DNA of 9,086 nt from Actinomycetota bacterium (GTDB taxonomy: Bacteria; Actinomycetota; Actinomycetes; Streptosporangiales; Streptosporangiaceae), in assembly GCA_003168295.1 (NCBI GenBank), contig PMST01000151.1, forward strand, positions 10,921 through 20,006, given 5' to 3'. The translations under genes were made by a program, and so were the position numbers. Shown here one piece after another: positions 6,350-9,086 of this stretch. The notes under the pieces were generated by a model that saw only the letters and a program-made list of their open reading frames with translations, did not search any database and was not told where the DNA came from. Each line of letters starts with the position of its first letter. Position 1 is the stretch's first letter.

Positions 6350-7301
6350 GGCTCCCGTCGATCTGGTCGAAGTCGCCGAGGGCGTTGCGGACGCCGCCGC
6401 CGCCTGACCACTGCCACATCAGGGCGTTGGAGCTCCCGCTGGTAACCCCGCCGAAGAACTGGGCGCAGCCGCCCGACTTCAGGCACCAGCCGACCGGAGC
6501 GGCCGACAGGTTCGCGGTCTCCTGCTCATAGGTCCACTCATCGGTATGCGGGATCGAGGCGGCGCTGCCGGTGCCGAAGATGCTCGTCCAGATCCCCGCG
6601 GACGAGTAAACACCGGGCGCGTACTTGGAGTGGGCTTTGACGTAACCCCAGAACCCGTTAAAGTCAGCTCGGTCAACGGCCGCGGGGATACCGCTGTGCT
6701 TGACCACGCCGCTGCACGCCGAGGTATACACGCTGTTCCAGCCGTTGTCGGACGCGGGGGCCACGCCAGGTATCTCGATGTCCATGAACAGGACCGGGTA
6801 GGTCACGTGCTCCCCCGACGCGTCCGCTAGGGCCCGGGCCGCCTGCCGCGCACCCCAGGCGGAGGCTTCCGCGGCGGAGCCGTTGTAACCCGGATCCACG
6901 CCCGGCCCGCCCATGAACCAGTAGACCGCGGTGCCGATGCCCTTGCCGTACTTGGTGTAGTTGGTGTCGGCCTGCGCGCTGTTCGTCGAGGACCAGGCGA
7001 GGAAGCCGCCGGGGCAGCCCAGCCAGTACGACCAGCTGCCGGTCATCCCGATGTAGCCGCCGTAGGCCCCGCCTATGCTCGGCTCGCTGTACGGCGCGCT
7101 GCCGGTCACCGGGACCGGCCAGCTGTCCGTGCCGTACCAGAATCCGGGCGGCCCGTCGCCGAGCGGCTCCGTCCGGGCGGCGGTCACGGCCTGAACGGCT
7201 TGGGCGGCTTGCGGCGGGCCCGCCGGCAAGGCCGCGGTCGCGGCCCCGGCCGCCAGCAGCAGCGCCACGCATCCACCGAGAACCAGTTTCCACCGTTTCA
7301 C
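6339..7301 (-). CDS. Secreted glycoside-hydrolase-25-like protein of unknown substrate
   Basis: The 320-residue protein starts with a Sec signal peptide: positive MKRWK, then hydrophobic LVLGGCVALLLAAGAATA, with cleavage likely near residues 23-35. The rest looks like a beta/alpha barrel related to GH25 or DUF1906 lysozyme-like proteins. It opens with FWYGTDSW (54-61). FMDIEIPG (172-179) offers an acidic D174-x-E176 pair at a strand end. PGVYSSAGIWTSIFG (229-243) follows, and the end reads LMWQWSGGGG and DFDQID (294-315), like the WQ...D closing strand of GH25. Four mature cysteines (96, 196, 273, 279) could form two disulfides. The start is GTG 7301 with GGAGG four bases upstream. I place it by motif pattern, not close similarity; cell-wall hydrolysis is only a hypothesis, and a non-catalytic barrel is possible. 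Confidence 0.75.
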   Translation of the reverse strand: MKRWKLVLGGCVALLLAAGAATAALPAGPPQAAQAVQAVTAARTEPLGDGPPGFWYGTDSWPVPVTGSAPYSEPSIGGAYGGYIGMTGSWSYWLGCPGGFLAWSSTNSAQADTNYTKYGKGIGTAVYWFMGGPGVDPGYNGSAAEASAWGARQAARALADASGEHVTYPVLFMDIEIPGVAPASDNGWNSVYTSACSGVVKHSGIPAAVDRADFNGFWGYVKAHSKYAPGVYSSAGIWTSIFGTGSAASIPHTDEWTYEQETANLSAAPVGWCLKSGGCAQFFGGVTSGSSNALMWQWSGGGGVRNALGDFDQIDGSRQS

Positions 7302-7356
7302 GTCGCCTCCGCGCAGTCTCTGTCGTTTTCTAGCGTTACGACCCACACACACCATA
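7302..7356 (-). promoter_or_regulatory. Ribosome binding site and candidate -10 for the secreted protein
   Basis: GGAGG (7310-7306, minus) lies 4 nt before the GTG at 7301, which is close but usable. Further upstream TATGGT (7356-7351, minus) fits the TAnnnT -10 form and would give a leader of about 45 nt. No clear -35 precedes it, so the promoter part is tentative. Confidence 0.4.
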
Positions 7357-7464
7357 TGACGCGACAGTACCGCCGTCGGTTGGGCCCGCCGGGCCCGGGA
7401 ATAGCGTGCTGGGCACCACGGTTCGCAGCGGCGACGTAAAGAACGAGGCAAATGGGAGGCGACA

Positions 7465-7817
7465 TCCCGGCTGGGCTTCGTCGGCGGGGCAGGGCCGCCG
7501 CACGTCACCAAGGGCGGTCCGCCGGTGGTGGACCTGCCGACATTCCCCGAAGCCCATAAGGGCGAGGCTCTGGCCAGGCCGATGCCCTCGCCGCGCTGCG
7601 CGAAGCCCCCGCCGACGTCGACTGGTTCTACCTCAGCCCGGCCGCCTCCTTCCGGTCTTCCGCGCCGGGCGAGGCCACCGGCCGCTACCGCATCGGCGGC
7701 GACGTTCAGCTCACCGACGCCGACGGCAACTCGAACATCTCGGGCGCCGACTACGCCAAGGCCTTCATCGATGAGATCGAGAAGCCAGAACACCGCAGGC
7801 AGCGTTTCAGCATGTGA
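7465..7817 (+). pseudogene. 3' remnant of an NAD(P)H-binding oxidoreductase, frameshifted
   Basis: Two plus-strand frames together read as the second half of an NAD(P)H-binding (NmrA/SDR-like, COG2910-type) protein. The first (about 7465-7575) gives LGFVGGAG, then VVDLPTFPEAHKGEALA. The second (7575-7817) continues QADALAALREAPADVDWFYL, then SPAASF, TGRYRIGG and LTDADGNSNISGADYAKAFI, ending at TGA 7815. The join fits loss of one base near 7573-7577: GCC-AGG is read where GCC-CAG is expected. Neither frame reaches upstream as the family would: TAA at 7438 and TAA at 7557 close them. The N-terminal Rossmann half with its GxxGxxG motif is absent. About 117 codons remain of an expected 210 or so. 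The protein is surely not made in full form; a sequencing error could explain the frameshift but not the missing half. Confidence 0.72.
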
Positions 7818-7829
7818 TGTGAGGAACCT

Positions 7830-7850
7830 CGGGCCTTCACTTCAGGCCCG
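7830..7850. repeat. Hairpin near the presumed left end of the IS element
   Basis: CGGGCCT (7830-7836) and AGGCCCG (7844-7850) form a perfect 7-bp stem with a 7-nt loop. It stands 12 bp after the oxidoreductase remnant's stop codon and 41 bp past the tnpA stop. IS200/IS605 ends carry such subterminal hairpins as TnpA recognition sites. A transcription terminator serving either flanking gene is an alternative reading, but no T-run follows. Confidence 0.5.
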
Positions 7851-7891
7851 GGTGGAATCGCATCGGCCTAGGTCTGGGCGGGTCGGGTCTG

Positions 7892-8301
7892 CTACTCGAT
7901 GTATTCGTTGATGATCGCGGGCGGCGCGCCGCCGCAGGACGCGGCGAAGTACGACGGGGACCAGAAATGCCCGTCCCGCAGGTACATGCGGAGGTGGCCG
8001 GGGATTCCTGCCGAAGCCTGCGGGGGGAAACGCCTTTGAGGGAGCCGACGAGGCGGGACAGGGCGACCTTAGGCGGATAGTGCACGAGCAGGTGCACGTG
8101 ATCGGCGTCGCCGTGGAACTCGCGGAGTTCCGCACCGAAGTCCGCGCAGACCTCCCGCATGATCTCCTAGCAGCGGGCCAGGATCTCCCCGGTGCACGGG
8201 CCGCGCCGGTACTTCGGCGTGAAGACCACGTGCGCGCGGAGGCTGTGGACAACAGTCCTTTCCCTGTATATATCGGTGTTTCGTTCCCGACGTGGTGACA
8301 T
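7892..8301 (-). pseudogene. tnpA: tnpA, Y1 HUH transposase of IS200/IS605 type (nonsense codon plus frameshift)
   Basis: From ATG 8301 the frame reads SPRRERNTDIYRER, then HVVFTPKYRRGP, a typical IS200 TnpA start. TAG at 8169-8167 interrupts it after codon 44, where the family commonly has Glu. It resumes in the same frame with EIMREVCADFGAELREFHGD and DHVHLLVHYPP, which holds the HUH metal-binding histidines. After RLRQE the frame is lost near 8000-8006, where GAATCCCC appears in place of an expected GAATTCCCC. One base on, the sequence continues GHLRMYLRDGHFWSPSYFAA and IINEYIE, which includes the likely catalytic tyrosine (codon 7903-7901), and stops at TAG 7894-7892. That last stop may be natural or a CAG-to-TAG change. 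With two lesions ahead of the tyrosine, no active transposase can be made. The full length would have been about 136 codons, normal for the family. Confidence 0.88.
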
Positions 8302-8324
8302 AGGCCGACGTTAGGCTTGTCCAT
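8302..8324. promoter_or_regulatory. Divergent tnpA/tnpB promoter region, probably leaderless
   Basis: The 23-bp gap contains TAGGCT (8312-8317), 7 nt before the tnpB GTG at 8325, and on the minus strand TAACGT (8313-8308), 6 nt before the tnpA ATG at 8301. Both fit TAnnnT and overlap by two bases. Neither gene has a Shine-Dalgarno sequence. The spacing pattern is the same as at 4627-4647. Confidence 0.45.
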
Positions 8325-9086
8325 GTGAAGATCGTCGTGCAAGTCCGGCTGCTGCCCGACGCCGGGCAGGCGGCCGCGCTGGCATCGGCCCTGCGGGCGG
8401 TCAACGACGCCGCGAACCTGGTCTCGGCCGTCGCGTTCGACCGCCGGGTGTTCCGCGAGTACGCGCTGCGCAAGCTCGTCTACGGCGACCTGAAGGCCCG
8501 GGGGCTCGGTGCGCAGGCGGCCCAGCTGGTGATCAAGAAGACCTGCCACGCCTACCAGACCCTGCAGGCGAACATCCGGGCGGGCAACCTCGGCAGCCCG
8601 GGGTCGAAACGGCGGGTGAAAGCCGAATCGGAGCCCGTCACGTTCCGGCCCGATGGCGCGCAGCCGTACGACGACAGGTGCCTGTCCTGGCAGCTTGAGA
8701 CCCGGACAGTATCGATCTGGACCACGTCCGGGCGGCTGCGCGGCGTGCGGTTCGCCTGCTCCGCGGACGCGCTCACGACGCTGGCCCGGCACCGCCACGG
8801 CGAGTCGGACCTGGTGCACCGGGACGGCCGGTGGTTCCTGCTGGCGACCTGCGAGGTGCCGCAGGCCAGGCCCTACGAGCCGGACGGGTTCCTGGGCATC
8901 GACCTGGGCATCGTGAACATCGCCACCACCAGCGACGGGCAGGTCATGGCCGGCCGCCCGGTGAACCGGTACCGTCGGCGGCAACTGCGGCTGCGCCGCA
9001 AGCTCCAGGCGAAGGGAACCAGGTCCGCGAGGCGGTTGCTGAAGAAACGCGCCCGGACCGAAGCCCGGTTCGCCCGGGATATCAAT
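8325..9086 (+). CDS. tnpB: TnpB, RNA-guided nuclease of IS200/IS605 element (partial, C-terminus off right edge)
   Basis: The frame is open for 254 codons from GTG 8325 to the window end. The N-terminal part (VVQVRLLPDAGQAAALASAL) and the following helical region (AVNDAANLVSAVAF, AAQLVIKKTCHAYQTLQAN) match the REC-like half of TnpB. A beta-rich wedge region follows, with HRDGRWFLLATCEVP at 165-179. FLGIDLGIVNIATTSDG (189-205) is the RuvC-I motif with its catalytic aspartate D193. The basic stretch RYRRRQLRLRRKLQ (215-228) and KKRARTEARFARDIN (240-254) are the bridge-like arginine-rich region and the start of the next motif. TnpB proteins of this type usually run 350-420 residues, so RuvC-II, the zinc finger and RuvC-III lie outside. 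TnpB cuts DNA under omega-RNA guidance and helps keep the element in place. Unlike its neighbour tnpA it shows no lesion in the visible part. Confidence 0.92.
   Translation, partial: MKIVVQVRLLPDAGQAAALASALRAVNDAANLVSAVAFDRRVFREYALRKLVYGDLKARGLGAQAAQLVIKKTCHAYQTLQANIRAGNLGSPGSKRRVKAESEPVTFRPDGAQPYDDRCLSWQLETRTVSIWTTSGRLRGVRFACSADALTTLARHRHGESDLVHRDGRWFLLATCEVPQARPYEPDGFLGIDLGIVNIATTSDGQVMAGRPVNRYRRRQLRLRRKLQAKGTRSARRLLKKRARTEARFARDIN

Larger units (their letters stand above)
7830..9086. mobile_element. IS200/IS605-family element, divergent tnpA/tnpB, right end outside window
   Basis: A broken tnpA on the minus strand and a tnpB on the plus strand diverge from a 23-bp gap, the layout of IS605-type elements. 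The left end must lie beyond the tnpA 3' end; I place it provisionally at the hairpin 7830-7850. The true cleavage site may be a few bases further left. The right end, its hairpin, and the omega RNA that usually overlaps the tnpB 3' end lie beyond the window. No terminal inverted repeats or target duplication are expected in this family. Confidence 0.78.

Noticed and set aside
7269..7301. Lipobox-like LGGC at residues 8-11 of the secreted protein
   Set aside because: The cysteine is too close to the N-terminus and the hydrophobic core follows rather than precedes it, so ordinary Sec cleavage is likelier than lipoprotein processing.
7302..7793. Extension of the secreted protein upstream to 7793
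   Set aside because: It would bury the signal peptide 164 residues inside the protein and run antisense to the oxidoreductase remnant.
7842..8984. Minus-strand open frame of 380 codons through tnpA and tnpB
   Set aside because: It is antisense to tnpB over most of its length and reads tnpA mostly in the wrong frame; only the tail after the frameshift coincides with true tnpA sequence.
1..9086. tRNA, rRNA, riboswitch, CRISPR array or omega RNA within the window
   Set aside because: I found no regularly spaced repeats, no tRNA-like cloverleaf and no known aptamer core; an omega RNA would be expected at the tnpB 3' end, beyond the right edge.

Overview
The window is high-GC DNA from an actinobacterium of the Streptomyces/Streptosporangiales kind. 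Three observations support this: the genes have GC-rich third positions, GTG and TTG starts are common, and a GarA-type FHA regulator lies directly upstream of an FtsR-type MerR regulator. That pair also sits side by side as Rv1827-Rv1828 in Mycobacterium. I cannot name a genus from sequence alone.

Left and middle (1-7301) is intact chromosomal core. On the minus strand, reading right to left, are a CDP-alcohol phosphatidyltransferase resembling the actinobacterial eukaryote-type cardiolipin synthase (4030-4626), an 832-residue sugar-nucleotide pyrophosphorylase with a degenerate phosphohexomutase-like tail (1398-3896), a 354-bp gap, a zinc-ribbon/FHA protein of the GarA/OdhI type (426-1043), and the start of an ftsR-like MerR gene that runs off the left edge (1-374). 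Peptide chain release factor 3 (prfC, 4648-6321) is divergent from the phosphatidyltransferase, with only 21 bp between the two start codons. A secreted glycoside-hydrolase-25-like protein (6339-7301, minus) converges on prfC.

Right end (about 7465-9086) is decayed or mobile DNA. It holds the 3' remnant of an NAD(P)H-binding oxidoreductase with a frameshift, then a left-end-like hairpin, then an IS200/IS605-family element with divergent tnpA and tnpB. tnpA is broken by a nonsense codon and a one-base frameshift. tnpB is open from its GTG start through the RuvC-I aspartate to the window edge.

The core genes serve central functions: control of 2-oxoglutarate metabolism through a phosphorylated FHA switch, division-linked transcription, cardiolipin and sugar-nucleotide supply for the envelope, and termination-factor recycling. 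I see no defence island, CRISPR array or new multi-gene system. The best leads are the inactive-looking mutase domain, two tightly packed divergent start regions that look leaderless on both strands, and the TnpB whose TnpA partner is dead.
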